NCBI GenBank assembly: GCA_965602635.1
Contig: CBFCZU010000067.1
Coordinates: forward strand, 1-17,912
Source: CBFCZU01 sp965602635
GTDB lineage: Bacteria; Planctomycetota; Phycisphaerae; SM23-33
Reading direction: 5' to 3'
DNA: 17,912 nt
The notes under the pieces: model-generated
The model's input: the letters and a program-made list of their open reading frames with translations, nothing else
What the model was told of the DNA's origin: nothing
The model's database searches: none
Shown here: positions 7,057 to 13,740 of the stretch, piece after piece
Position numbering within the stretch: position 1 is the stretch's first letter
Layout: each line of letters starts with the position of its first letter
Made by a program: the position numbers and the translations under genes

Positions 7057-8295
7057 ATGACCGACAACGGAGACATTCTCATCGTTCGCGACCTGGCCAA
7101 ACGAGTGGCCGAGGTCGCCGCCAAGGACATTCAGGACGAGCGGCGCGACCTGTGGCGCCGGCACAACAGTCTTCAGAAGACCCGCCCGCTGGTCTACGTC
7201 CGCTGGATCGCCTGCCGGCATGAGGTCATCGGGCCCGAGACGCTCCGCTGCCGCGACCCGTTCTTCCGCGCCCGCGAGTTCGCGCTGCAGGACATGCTCC
7301 ACCAGGACCGGCTGGGGGACGACTTCATCATCGAGCCGTGGATCACCGTGGGCGCGACCTACGCCGCGCCCAGCGGCCCCGCCCGCTGGGGGCCGGAGAT
7401 ACGCTACCACCCCAGCCCGGAAAACCGCGGCGCGTGGAAGTTCGACCCGCCGCTCAAGACCGAGGCCGACATCGAGAAGATCGTCGCCCCGCGGCACGCC
7501 ATCGACGAGCAGGCGACCGCCCGGGACTTCGCCAGGCTCCAGGACGCCGTCGGCGACATCCTGACGGTCAACCTTGACCGCGGGCCCTACTGGCGCGGCT
7601 GGCCCGCCGACATTTCCACCGACATCGTCCAGCTCCGGGGGCTGGAGGAGTTCATGCTGGACATGGTGGATCGGCCCGAGTGGCTGCACCGGCTGCTGGC
7701 GCTCATGCGCGACGGGATCCTGCACGCGCAGGCCCAGGCCGAGGCCGCCGGCGACTGGCGCCTCTGCCACCACGCAAACCAGACCATGCCGTACGCCCTG
7801 GAGCTGGCCGACCCGGCCGCCAACAGCCAGCCCGTCAAGCGCGACGAGCTGTGGGTCTTCATGTCCTCGCAGGAGACGACGCTGGTCTCGCCGGCGATGT
7901 TCGATGAGTTCATGGTCGCCTACCAGATCCCGATCATTGAGAATTTCGGCCTGTCCGCCTACGGGTGCTGCGAGGACCTGACGCGGAAGATCGACTGCCT
8001 GCGGAAGATCCCGAACCTCCGCCGGATCTCGGTGACGCCCTGGGCGGACGTGCGTTCCTGCGCCGAGCAGATCGGCACCGACTACGTGATCTCCTGGCGC
8101 CCCAGCCCGGCCGAGATGATCTGCACTGGCTTCAATCCCGAGAAGGTCCGCCGGCTCCTCCGCGAAGGCCTGGAGGCGACGAAGGGCTGCCACGTGGACA
8201 TCTCGCTCAAGGACGTGGAGACGATCGGCGGGCGGTTCGAGGACCTGGTCGAGTGGGCCAGGATCGCCCGGGAAATCGTCGAGGAATTCGCCTGA
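7057..8295 (+). CDS. Uroporphyrinogen decarboxylase (URO-D)-like protein, non-haem type
   Basis: The 412-residue protein has a URO-D-type TIM-barrel pattern, but its sequence matches the divergent group found in anaerobes and PVC bacteria rather than haem-pathway HemE. Diagnostic stretches are IVQLRGLEEFMLDMVDRPEW (about 190-209), the SAYGCCEDLTRKID motif (300-313, cysteines 304/305), IPNLRRISVTPWADVRSCAE (318-336) and DYVISWRPSPAEM (342-354). Relatives include corrinoid-dependent methyltransferases (MtaA/CmuA-like), where Cys/His bind zinc and transfer methyl groups; here the double Cys and C378/H379 are candidate ligands. The ATG at 7057 is preceded by AGAGAGG at a slightly long spacing. 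No corrinoid protein gene is nearby, so the substrate is unknown. The following gene is an aldo/keto reductase 64 bp downstream. Confidence 0.85.
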   Translation: MTDNGDILIVRDLAKRVAEVAAKDIQDERRDLWRRHNSLQKTRPLVYVRWIACRHEVIGPETLRCRDPFFRAREFALQDMLHQDRLGDDFIIEPWITVGATYAAPSGPARWGPEIRYHPSPENRGAWKFDPPLKTEADIEKIVAPRHAIDEQATARDFARLQDAVGDILTVNLDRGPYWRGWPADISTDIVQLRGLEEFMLDMVDRPEWLHRLLALMRDGILHAQAQAEAAGDWRLCHHANQTMPYALELADPAANSQPVKRDELWVFMSSQETTLVSPAMFDEFMVAYQIPIIENFGLSAYGCCEDLTRKIDCLRKIPNLRRISVTPWADVRSCAEQIGTDYVISWRPSPAEMICTGFNPEKVRRLLREGLEATKGCHVDISLKDVETIGGRFEDLVEWARIAREIVEEFA

Positions 8296-8359
8296 CCGGC
8301 GCCGGGCCGCCGGCTTACTTCGTGAAATTCGCCCTCCGGTCGTGTAATTCGAGATCATC

Positions 8360-9307
8360 ATGGAATACCGAAAGCTTGGACGAAGCGGGCTGAAGGTCAG
8401 CGAGGTAGGCCTGGGAAGCTGGCTGACCGTCGGGCACGCCCTGGACGAGGCCGGCACCGCGGCGATCGTCCGGAAGGCCTACGACCTCGGCGTCAACTTC
8501 TTCGACACCGCCAACGTTTACGCCGGTGGCGCGGCCGAGGAGATAGTCGGCAAGGCCGTGAGAGACCTGCCGCGCGACACGTACGTGCTCGCCACGAAGG
8601 TCTTTTTCCCCATGGGCGAGAAGCCTAACCAGCAGGGGCTCTCCCGCAAGCACATCCTCGATCAGGCCGACGCCTCGCTGCGGCGCCTCGGGGCCGACTA
8701 CATGGATCTCTACCAGGCCCACCGCTTCGACGAGGACACGCCGCTGGACGAGACGCTTCGCGCCTTCGACGACCTTGTGCGGGCGGGCAAGGTTCGCTAC
8801 GTGGGCACGAGCATGTGGACGGCCGAGCAGATCATGCAGGCCCACGCACTCGCCGAGCGCATGAACCTCGACAAGATCGTCTCGAACCAGCCGTCGTACA
8901 ACATGCTCCGGCGGGAGGTCGAGCGGGATGTCATCCCGGCCTGCGAGAAACTCGGCGTCGGGCAGGTGGCGTACAGCCCGCTGGCCCAGGGCGTGCTGAC
9001 GGGCAAGTACTCCGGTGGCAAGATTCCCCCCGGCAGCCGGGCCGCCGACCCCAAGCGCGAGGGCCGGTTCATCTCCGGTTACCTCACCGAAGACGCCGTC
9101 GGGCGCGTCGAGCGCCTCCAGGCGGTGGCCGGCGAACTGGGCATGAGCATGCCCCAACTGGCCCTGGCCTGGTGCCTGCGGCACGAGAACGTCTCAAGCG
9201 TGATCTGCGGGGCCAAGAGGTCCGAGCAGATAGAAGAGAACGCCGCCGCCTCGGGCAAGGCCATCCCCGAGGACGCGCTGCGGCGAATCGACGACATCCT
9301 CAGTTGA
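8360..9307 (+). CDS. Aldo/keto reductase
   Basis: The 315-residue NAD(P)H-dependent oxidoreductase of the (beta/alpha)8 AKR superfamily is of normal length. The catalytic tetrad is intact: D49 and Y54 in FFDTANVYAGG, K80 in VLATKVFFPMG and H121 in YQAHRFDED. The start MEYRKLGRSGLKVSEVGLG is typical for the family, and the cofactor-binding end VICGAKRSEQIEEN is present. The sequence is closest in style to the potassium-channel beta-subunit/YghZ-like group (AKR6/AKR14), which reduces aldehydes and ketones. The ATG at 8360 has only a weak upstream GAG. It sits behind the URO-D-like gene in the same orientation and ends convergently, 48 bp from fba. The substrate cannot be inferred. Confidence 0.93.
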   Translation: MEYRKLGRSGLKVSEVGLGSWLTVGHALDEAGTAAIVRKAYDLGVNFFDTANVYAGGAAEEIVGKAVRDLPRDTYVLATKVFFPMGEKPNQQGLSRKHILDQADASLRRLGADYMDLYQAHRFDEDTPLDETLRAFDDLVRAGKVRYVGTSMWTAEQIMQAHALAERMNLDKIVSNQPSYNMLRREVERDVIPACEKLGVGQVAYSPLAQGVLTGKYSGGKIPPGSRAADPKREGRFISGYLTEDAVGRVERLQAVAGELGMSMPQLALAWCLRHENVSSVICGAKRSEQIEENAAASGKAIPEDALRRIDDILS

Positions 9308-9355
9308 CTGGCCCGCCGCGCCTGATTTCCTCCAGATCCCGATTCTCGCTCGGGC

Positions 9356-10381
9356 TCATTTGCCCTTGTAGAAGCTCACCATCTGCTTGCAGGTCTTGAC
9401 GGGGATCTTCCCGGCGTTGCCGGCCTGGCCGAAGGCGACCATGCGGATCTTGCAGACCTCCTTCATGGCCTCGCGGGCCGGGGTGAGATACTTGCGCAGG
9501 TCGAACTCGGCGGGGTCCTCGTGGAAGACCTTGCGGATGGCGCCGGTGATGGCCAGGCGGTTGTCGGTGTCCACGTTGACCTTGCGGACGCCGTTGGCGA
9601 TGCCGCGCTGGATCTCCTCGATCGGCACGCCGTAGGTCTGCTTCATGGCGCCGCCGTGGGCGTTGATGATGTCCAGCAGCTCCTGCGGAACCGACGACGA
9701 GCCGTGCATCACCAGGTGCGTGTTCGGCAGCCGGCGGTGGATATCCTCGATCAGGTCCATCTTCAGCACTTCGCCGGTGGGCTTTCTCTTGAACTTGTAA
9801 GCGCCGTGGCTGGTGCCGATGGCCAGTGCCAGCGCATCGACGCCGGTGTCGGCGACGAACTGCTCGGCCTGGTCGGGGTCGGTCAGGTGCTTCTGGGCCT
9901 CCTCTTCGCTGAGGCCCGCCCCGTGCCCGTCCTCGATGCCGCCCAAGGCGCCCAGCTCGCCCTCCACGCTGACGCCCTTGGCATGGGCGGCCTCGACCAC
10001 CTTACGCGTGATCTCGGCGTTGTACTCATAGCTGCTGGGCGTCTTGCCGTCCTCGCTGAGCGAGCCGTCCATCATCACCGAGGTGAAGCCCTGCTCGATG
10101 GCGCTCAAGCATGTCTCCAGGGCATTGCCGTGGTCCAGGTGCATGACGATCGGTATCTTGGGGTTCAGCTCCACCGCCGCCAGCATCAGGTGACGCAGGT
10201 AGGCGTCGTTACTGTACTTCCTGGCGCCGCGGCTGGCCTGGACGATGACCGGCGAATCGGTCTCCTGGGCGGCCTGCATGATCGCCTGAATCTGCTCCAT
10301 GTTGTTGACGTTCAGGGCGGCGACCCCGTAGTCGTTCTCCGCGGCGTGGTCCAGCAGGACGCGCATGGGCACCAGCGGCAT
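9356..10381 (-). CDS. fba: Class II fructose-bisphosphate aldolase
   Basis: This zinc-dependent aldolase interconverts fructose-1,6-bisphosphate with dihydroxyacetone phosphate and glyceraldehyde-3-phosphate. From the ATG at 10381 it has 341 residues, with the start PLVPMRVLLDHAAENDYGV typical of the Calvin-cycle (CbbA-like) class II subtype. Key sites are D83 and H84 in VMHLDHGN, EGELGALGG (141-149), H192 in GTSHGAYK, H226 in VMHGSSSVP and the NVDTDNRLA phosphate-binding segment. A TTG at 10399 would add six residues, but GGAAGG sits 6 nt before 10381, which decides the start. It is a single gene on the minus strand with its own promoter, divergent from the prepilin peptidase. No other Calvin-cycle gene is present, so a glycolytic or gluconeogenic role is most likely. 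Confidence 0.96.
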   Translation of the reverse strand: MPLVPMRVLLDHAAENDYGVAALNVNNMEQIQAIMQAAQETDSPVIVQASRGARKYSNDAYLRHLMLAAVELNPKIPIVMHLDHGNALETCLSAIEQGFTSVMMDGSLSEDGKTPSSYEYNAEITRKVVEAAHAKGVSVEGELGALGGIEDGHGAGLSEEEAQKHLTDPDQAEQFVADTGVDALALAIGTSHGAYKFKRKPTGEVLKMDLIEDIHRRLPNTHLVMHGSSSVPQELLDIINAHGGAMKQTYGVPIEEIQRGIANGVRKVNVDTDNRLAITGAIRKVFHEDPAEFDLRKYLTPAREAMKEVCKIRMVAFGQAGNAGKIPVKTCKQMVSFYKGK

Positions 10382-10437
10382 CTCCCACCTTCCTTTCAAA
10401 TGACTGCGCTGTGGACATTCTCTGGTACGAAGCCGGC

Positions 10438-10465
10438 ATTATAGGCCGGCCGGTCCGGCATGCAA
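10438..10465 (-). promoter_or_regulatory. fba promoter
   Basis: On the minus strand TTGCAT (10465-10460) is followed after 16 bp by a perfect TATAAT (10443-10438). The predicted start is about 10431, giving a leader of about 50 nt with a strong Shine-Dalgarno sequence. The -10 box is flanked by GCCGGC on both sides (10432-10437 and 10445-10450), a possible operator. Confidence 0.6.
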
Positions 10466-10489
10466 GCGGCGATTGAGCCCGGGGCGGTG

Positions 10490-10518
10490 TTGAAATGCCG
10501 CCGCCCCTGTGCTATCCT
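10490..10518 (+). promoter_or_regulatory. Prepilin peptidase promoter
   Basis: TTGAAA (10490-10495), a 17-bp spacer and TATCCT (10513-10518) lie 32 bp before the ATG at 10551. The predicted start is about 10525. The -35 context TTGAAATGC is shared with the tyrS promoter. Confidence 0.6.
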
Positions 10519-10550
10519 CACACCGGCCCGTAGGGAAAGAGGGACCTGGC

Positions 10551-11705
10551 ATGGATGCTTACTGGGTTGTCATGCTGTTCGCCCTGGGAACCTGCATCGG
10601 CAGCTTTCTCAACGTGGTCGTGTATCGCCTGCCCCGGGGCGAGAGCATCGTCTTCCCGTCCAGCCATTGCCCCCACTGCGGGCGGGCCATCAAGTGGTAC
10701 GACAATATCCCCATCGTCTCCTTCCTGCTGCTGCGTGCGCGCTGCCGGTTCTGCAAGGCGGCGATCTCGCCGCGGTATCTGGTCATCGAGCTGCTGACGG
10801 CCGTGCTCGTGTGCGGGCTGTACGTGTGCTACTTCATTCTGGACCTGCGGGACGGCGCCGGGCATTTCGCGTCGGCCTGGCCGATGTTCGTTGCCCACGC
10901 CGCGCTGCTCTGCGGGCTGCTGGCAAGCTCCGTGGTGGACATTCAGTTGTTCATCGTGCCGCTGCCGGTGATGTGGTTCTGCGCGGGCGTGGGGATCGTC
11001 GCCGCGGCGCTCCGGCCTCACCCGTTCATGCCGCCTTCCTCGGCGGCGGCGGTTCTGGCGTCGGTCGGCGCGATCGTCGGGCTGTTCGTAGGCAAGGGCA
11101 TGCTCCATCTGGGCTGGCTCCAGGAGAGCTTCCTCGACGCCGAGGACGAGCCGTCGGCCGCGTCGGGCGAAGGGACGGGCCGCCCGGAAAGCGTGGCCAT
11201 CAGCGCCTCCCACGGCGTCAACCCGCGCAGGGAGATCCTGCGCGAGCTGGTGTTCCTCACCCCGGCCATCGTGCTCGCGGTCGTGGGATGGTTCCTGGCC
11301 GCGCGGGTCCCGGCGGTGAGGGGGCCGCTGGAGGCCCTGCTGGGCGGCGAGACGGCCGGGCGGCTGGGGACACACTTGGCCTGCGGGATGGGAGGCGTCT
11401 TCGGCCTGCTGGTCGGCGGCGCGCTCATCTGGGGGACGCGCATACTCGGCACGCTGGCCTTCGGCCGGGAGGCCATGGGCATGGGCGACGTGCACATACT
11501 CGCCGCCATCGGCGCCGTCGCCGGCTGGCAGGTGGGCGTCCTGACCTTCTTCGCTGCCCCGCTGTTCGGCCTGGTGTGGGCGCTGCACCTGCTGATCTCG
11601 CGCGGCAGGCGGGAGCTGCCCTACGGGCCCTGGCTGGCGGTGGGCGCGCTGGTGGTGATGCTGTTCTATGACGGTATCGTGGATTTCATCGTCCCTGGCC
11701 GGTGA
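10551..11705 (+). CDS. pilD: Type IV prepilin peptidase / N-methyltransferase (A24 family), enlarged
   Basis: This integral membrane aspartic protease cleaves type III signal peptides of pilins and pseudopilins. From the ATG at 10551 (upstream AGAGGGA) it has 384 residues, longer than the usual 250-290. The N-terminal domain has the start FALGTCIGSFLNVVVYRLPRG, a CPHC/CRFC zinc-type pair (C40, C43, C65, C68) and ISPRYLVIELLTA. Catalytic aspartates are D130 in SSVVDIQLFIVP and D313 in GMGDVHILAAIGA (GxGD motif). Between them is an extra region (about 165-300) with a charged loop (about 190-230) and additional hydrophobic segments. No pilin or secretion ATPase is in the window, so whether it serves type IV pili or type II secretion is open. 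It is followed 24 bp later by a small membrane protein gene. Confidence 0.93.
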   Translation: MDAYWVVMLFALGTCIGSFLNVVVYRLPRGESIVFPSSHCPHCGRAIKWYDNIPIVSFLLLRARCRFCKAAISPRYLVIELLTAVLVCGLYVCYFILDLRDGAGHFASAWPMFVAHAALLCGLLASSVVDIQLFIVPLPVMWFCAGVGIVAAALRPHPFMPPSSAAAVLASVGAIVGLFVGKGMLHLGWLQESFLDAEDEPSAASGEGTGRPESVAISASHGVNPRREILRELVFLTPAIVLAVVGWFLAARVPAVRGPLEALLGGETAGRLGTHLACGMGGVFGLLVGGALIWGTRILGTLAFGREAMGMGDVHILAAIGAVAGWQVGVLTFFAAPLFGLVWALHLLISRGRRELPYGPWLAVGALVVMLFYDGIVDFIVPGR

Positions 11706-11729
11706 GCGGCCCGGGACCGGAGAGCGGCT

Positions 11730-12041
11730 ATGAACCTGAAACTCGTGCGAGGATACTTCCTGGCCGTCGTGTCGCTGCTGATTCTCGTGGCGGCGGCCAT
11801 ACTGGTCATCAACAACATCGGCGGGCCGTGGCGCATGCAGTTCTTCTGGAGGCCGATCGACGTATCCCCCGCCGCGGCGATGATCGTCATCGGCGCCTGC
11901 GGGGTGGTCGTCTGGTACACCATCATCCGGCTCATCCCGGTGGCGATCAGGCGGATGCGTGAGGGCAAGAAGGCCTCCCGCCTCAAGGAAGCCCAGCGGA
12001 AGCTGAAAAGCCTGGAGAAAGAGAGGGCCGAGCCCCAATAG
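11730..12041 (+). CDS. Small two-helix membrane protein, LapA/DUF1049-like
   Basis: The 103-residue protein has two predicted transmembrane helices (about 8-28 and 47-67) separated by a short segment, GGPWRMQFFWRPIDVS, and followed by a basic coiled-coil tail (RRMREGKKASRLKEAQRKLK). This topology, with an aromatic strand between two helices and a charged cytoplasmic tail, resembles LapA (DUF1049) proteins, but the resemblance is by architecture and not certain. The ATG at 11730 is preceded by GGAGAG at good spacing. It starts 24 bp after the prepilin peptidase gene and is probably cotranscribed with it. Function unknown. Confidence 0.75.
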   Translation: MNLKLVRGYFLAVVSLLILVAAAILVINNIGGPWRMQFFWRPIDVSPAAAMIVIGACGVVVWYTIIRLIPVAIRRMREGKKASRLKEAQRKLKSLEKERAEPQ

Positions 12042-12083
12042 CCCCCCCCGCGGATTTCTGGTGTACTCCGCCCGGCGGGTCCG

Positions 12084-12089
12084 TATAAT
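12084..12089 (+). promoter_or_regulatory. Probable -10 box of the OmpA-like lipoprotein gene
   Basis: A perfect TATAAT lies about 50 bp before the ATG at 12140. I find no convincing -35 hexamer at 16-18 bp, so an activator or another sigma factor could be involved. Confidence 0.45.
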
Positions 12090-12139
12090 CCGCGCCGTTC
12101 AACTGGAGCAGAAGGAGACACGGGACAAAGGAGAAGCGT

Positions 12140-12805
12140 ATGAATCGCCTGACCACTTTTTTGACCGCCGTGCTGCTGGCTGCGAACCTGGCCAACCTCG
12201 GCTGTGCCGACAAGGTCAAGAAGGAGCTTGCCCAGGTCAAGAGCGACTACAACCAGCTCAACGTGAAGTACCAGGAGCTCCAGACGGACCTGGCCACCAG
12301 CGAGGCCACGAACGTTGACCTGGAGTCGCAGTTCAACAGCAAGAGCGCCGAGCTGGCCGCGGCGAACTCCGAGCTGGCGTCGCTGAAGGCGGAGGCGGGC
12401 GGGACGTCGCCGGCGCCCACCCGGCCTCCCAAGGTGGCGATGAGGGTGACGCTGACCGCCGACGTGCTGTTCAACGCCGGGCGGGCGACGCTGTCGAAGG
12501 CGGGCGTCGCCAGGCTCAGGGGCATCGTCGCGCGGATCAAGGGCCAGCACCCCAATGCGACGGTTCACGTGTACGGCTACACCGACAGCGACCGGATCAA
12601 GAGAAGCGCCAAGCTGTGGAAGGACAATCTGGACCTTTCGGCGAATCGGGCGATGGCGGTGTCGCGCCAGTTGTGGCAACTGGGCATCGCTCCCGAGAAG
12701 ATCGAGACGATCGCCATGGGGGCGACGAACTTCGTTGCCTCAAACAAGACGGCTGCCGACAAGGCCAAGAACCGTCGTGTCGAGATCGCCGTCACCGCGC
12801 CATAG
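12140..12805 (+). CDS. OmpA-family peptidoglycan-binding lipoprotein
   Basis: The 221-residue protein has a signal sequence (about 4-20) ending LANLGCADK; C22 is the likely lipidated cysteine in a non-perfect lipobox. Residues 25-86 form a coiled coil (VKSDYNQLNVKYQELQTDL), followed by a Pro-rich linker (88-98). The C-terminal OmpA/MotB domain (about 103-218) has FNAGRATLSKAG, the YGYTDSDR motif (145-152), LSANRAMAVSRQLWQLGI and NRRVEIAV; the Asp and Arg residues that hold diaminopimelate in the family appear present. Likely role: tethering the outer membrane to peptidoglycan, as Pal-type proteins do. AAGGAG sits 6 nt before the start. hisA begins only 18 bp after its stop. No Tol genes are adjacent. 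Confidence 0.92.
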   Translation: MNRLTTFLTAVLLAANLANLGCADKVKKELAQVKSDYNQLNVKYQELQTDLATSEATNVDLESQFNSKSAELAAANSELASLKAEAGGTSPAPTRPPKVAMRVTLTADVLFNAGRATLSKAGVARLRGIVARIKGQHPNATVHVYGYTDSDRIKRSAKLWKDNLDLSANRAMAVSRQLWQLGIAPEKIETIAMGATNFVASNKTAADKAKNRRVEIAVTAP

Positions 12806-12823
12806 CGGCGGCCGTTGCGGGAA

Positions 12824-13546
12824 ATGGAGATCCTCCCCTCGATAGACCTGCGCGGCGGACGGGTGGTGCGTCTGGCCCAGGGCGACTATGAGCGGCAGAC
12901 CGTGTATGGCGACGACGCCGTTTCGGTTGCTCGCCAGTTCGTCTCGGCCGGGGCGCGCTGGATTCACATGGTCGATCTCGACGCCGCCCGCACCGGCCGG
13001 AGGACGAACGCGGCCGCCATCGCGGGCGTCTGCCAAGAGGTGCAAGCCAGCGTCGAGCTGGGCGGTGGCATCCGCGACGACGCGGCCGCCCGCGAGGCGC
13101 TGGAGATGGGCGTCGCACGCGTGATCGTGGGCTCTGCCGCGGTGGAGAGGTGGGACTGGTTCGCCGCCCTGGCTGGGCGGGCCGACATGGCGGGAAAGGT
13201 CGTCCTCGGAATCGACGCCCGCTCCGGGCGGGTGGCCGCCCACGGCTGGACCGAGCAGGCCGACCTGACCGTCAGCGAGCTCGCCGCCCGGGCACGCGAC
13301 CTGCCGCTGGCCGCCATCATATACACCGACATCGAGCGCGACGGCATGCTCGCAGGACCGGACCTGGAGACTACGGCGCAACTGATTGCGGACACGGAAC
13401 TTCCGGTCATTGCCTCCGGCGGGGTCGCCTCCCTCGACGACGTCGCCCGGTGCAGGGACATCGGATGCGCCGCGGCTATTATCGGACGGGCATACTACGA
13501 GGGGCGGATCGACCTGGCCGATGCCTGCGAGATTGCCCGCGCCTGA
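12824..13546 (+). CDS. hisA: Phosphoribosyl-formimino-aminoimidazole carboxamide ribotide isomerase
   Basis: HisA catalyses the fourth step of histidine biosynthesis, the Amadori isomerisation of ProFAR to PRFAR, in a (beta/alpha)8 barrel. The 240-residue protein has both catalytic aspartates: D8 in LPSIDLRGG and D131 in VVLGIDARSGRVAAHGW. The two phosphate-binding halves, ELGGGIRD and VIASGGVASLDD, are present, as is YTDIERDGML. ATG 12824 is preferred over the in-frame TTG at 12815 because the protein then begins in the usual way; the ribosome binding site is weak. It is 18 bp behind the lipoprotein gene and probably depends on its transcript. No other his genes are in the window, so the pathway is scattered. 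A PriA-type dual function cannot be excluded from sequence alone. Confidence 0.95.
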   Translation: MEILPSIDLRGGRVVRLAQGDYERQTVYGDDAVSVARQFVSAGARWIHMVDLDAARTGRRTNAAAIAGVCQEVQASVELGGGIRDDAAAREALEMGVARVIVGSAAVERWDWFAALAGRADMAGKVVLGIDARSGRVAAHGWTEQADLTVSELAARARDLPLAAIIYTDIERDGMLAGPDLETTAQLIADTELPVIASGGVASLDDVARCRDIGCAAAIIGRAYYEGRIDLADACEIARA

Positions 13547-13740
13547 GCCGCTCCGGACCAGAACGTTTTTTTTCATTTTCGGCCAATCAAGGGCTTTCTT
13601 TGCCCTCGGCAGAGGGTAATATGAAGTGGTAGGAGAATGGGGAAGCGAGAGGGTCTCTAATGGCTCGCAAGCACTGACGGATCGCGTCCAGAGAAAATCG
13701 GGGCCGAGGCGCATCTGCAAACTAAAGGACTGAAAGCGCC
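13547..13740 (+). promoter_or_regulatory. rho leader region with T-tract, small hairpin and tandem mini-ORFs
   Basis: This 194-bp spacer holds a run of eight T (13566-13573) without a strong preceding hairpin, possibly the end of the lipoprotein-hisA transcript. A small hairpin follows, AGGGC-TTTCTTT-GCCCT (13590-13606). Three mini-ORFs come next: MKW (13621-13632), MGKREGL (13637-13660) and MARKH (13660-13677), the last two overlapping as TAATG. MARKH has a good Shine-Dalgarno sequence, GAGAGGG, 6 nt upstream. In E. coli rho is preceded by a leader peptide gene (rhoL) and is autoregulated, so a regulatory leader is plausible here. Confidence 0.4.

Noticed and set aside
6913..8457. 514-codon open frame on the minus strand
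   Set aside because: It is antisense to the well-supported URO-D-like gene; its composition is that of a GC-rich shadow frame and it shows no family motif.
10518..12038. 506-codon open frame on the minus strand
   Set aside because: It is antisense to the prepilin peptidase and small membrane protein genes; its product is rich in His/Arg/Pro/Gln without domain signals.
13617..13622. TAATAT as a rho -10 box
   Set aside because: It matches the consensus only partly and no acceptable -35 lies at 16-18 bp; not strong enough to list as a promoter.
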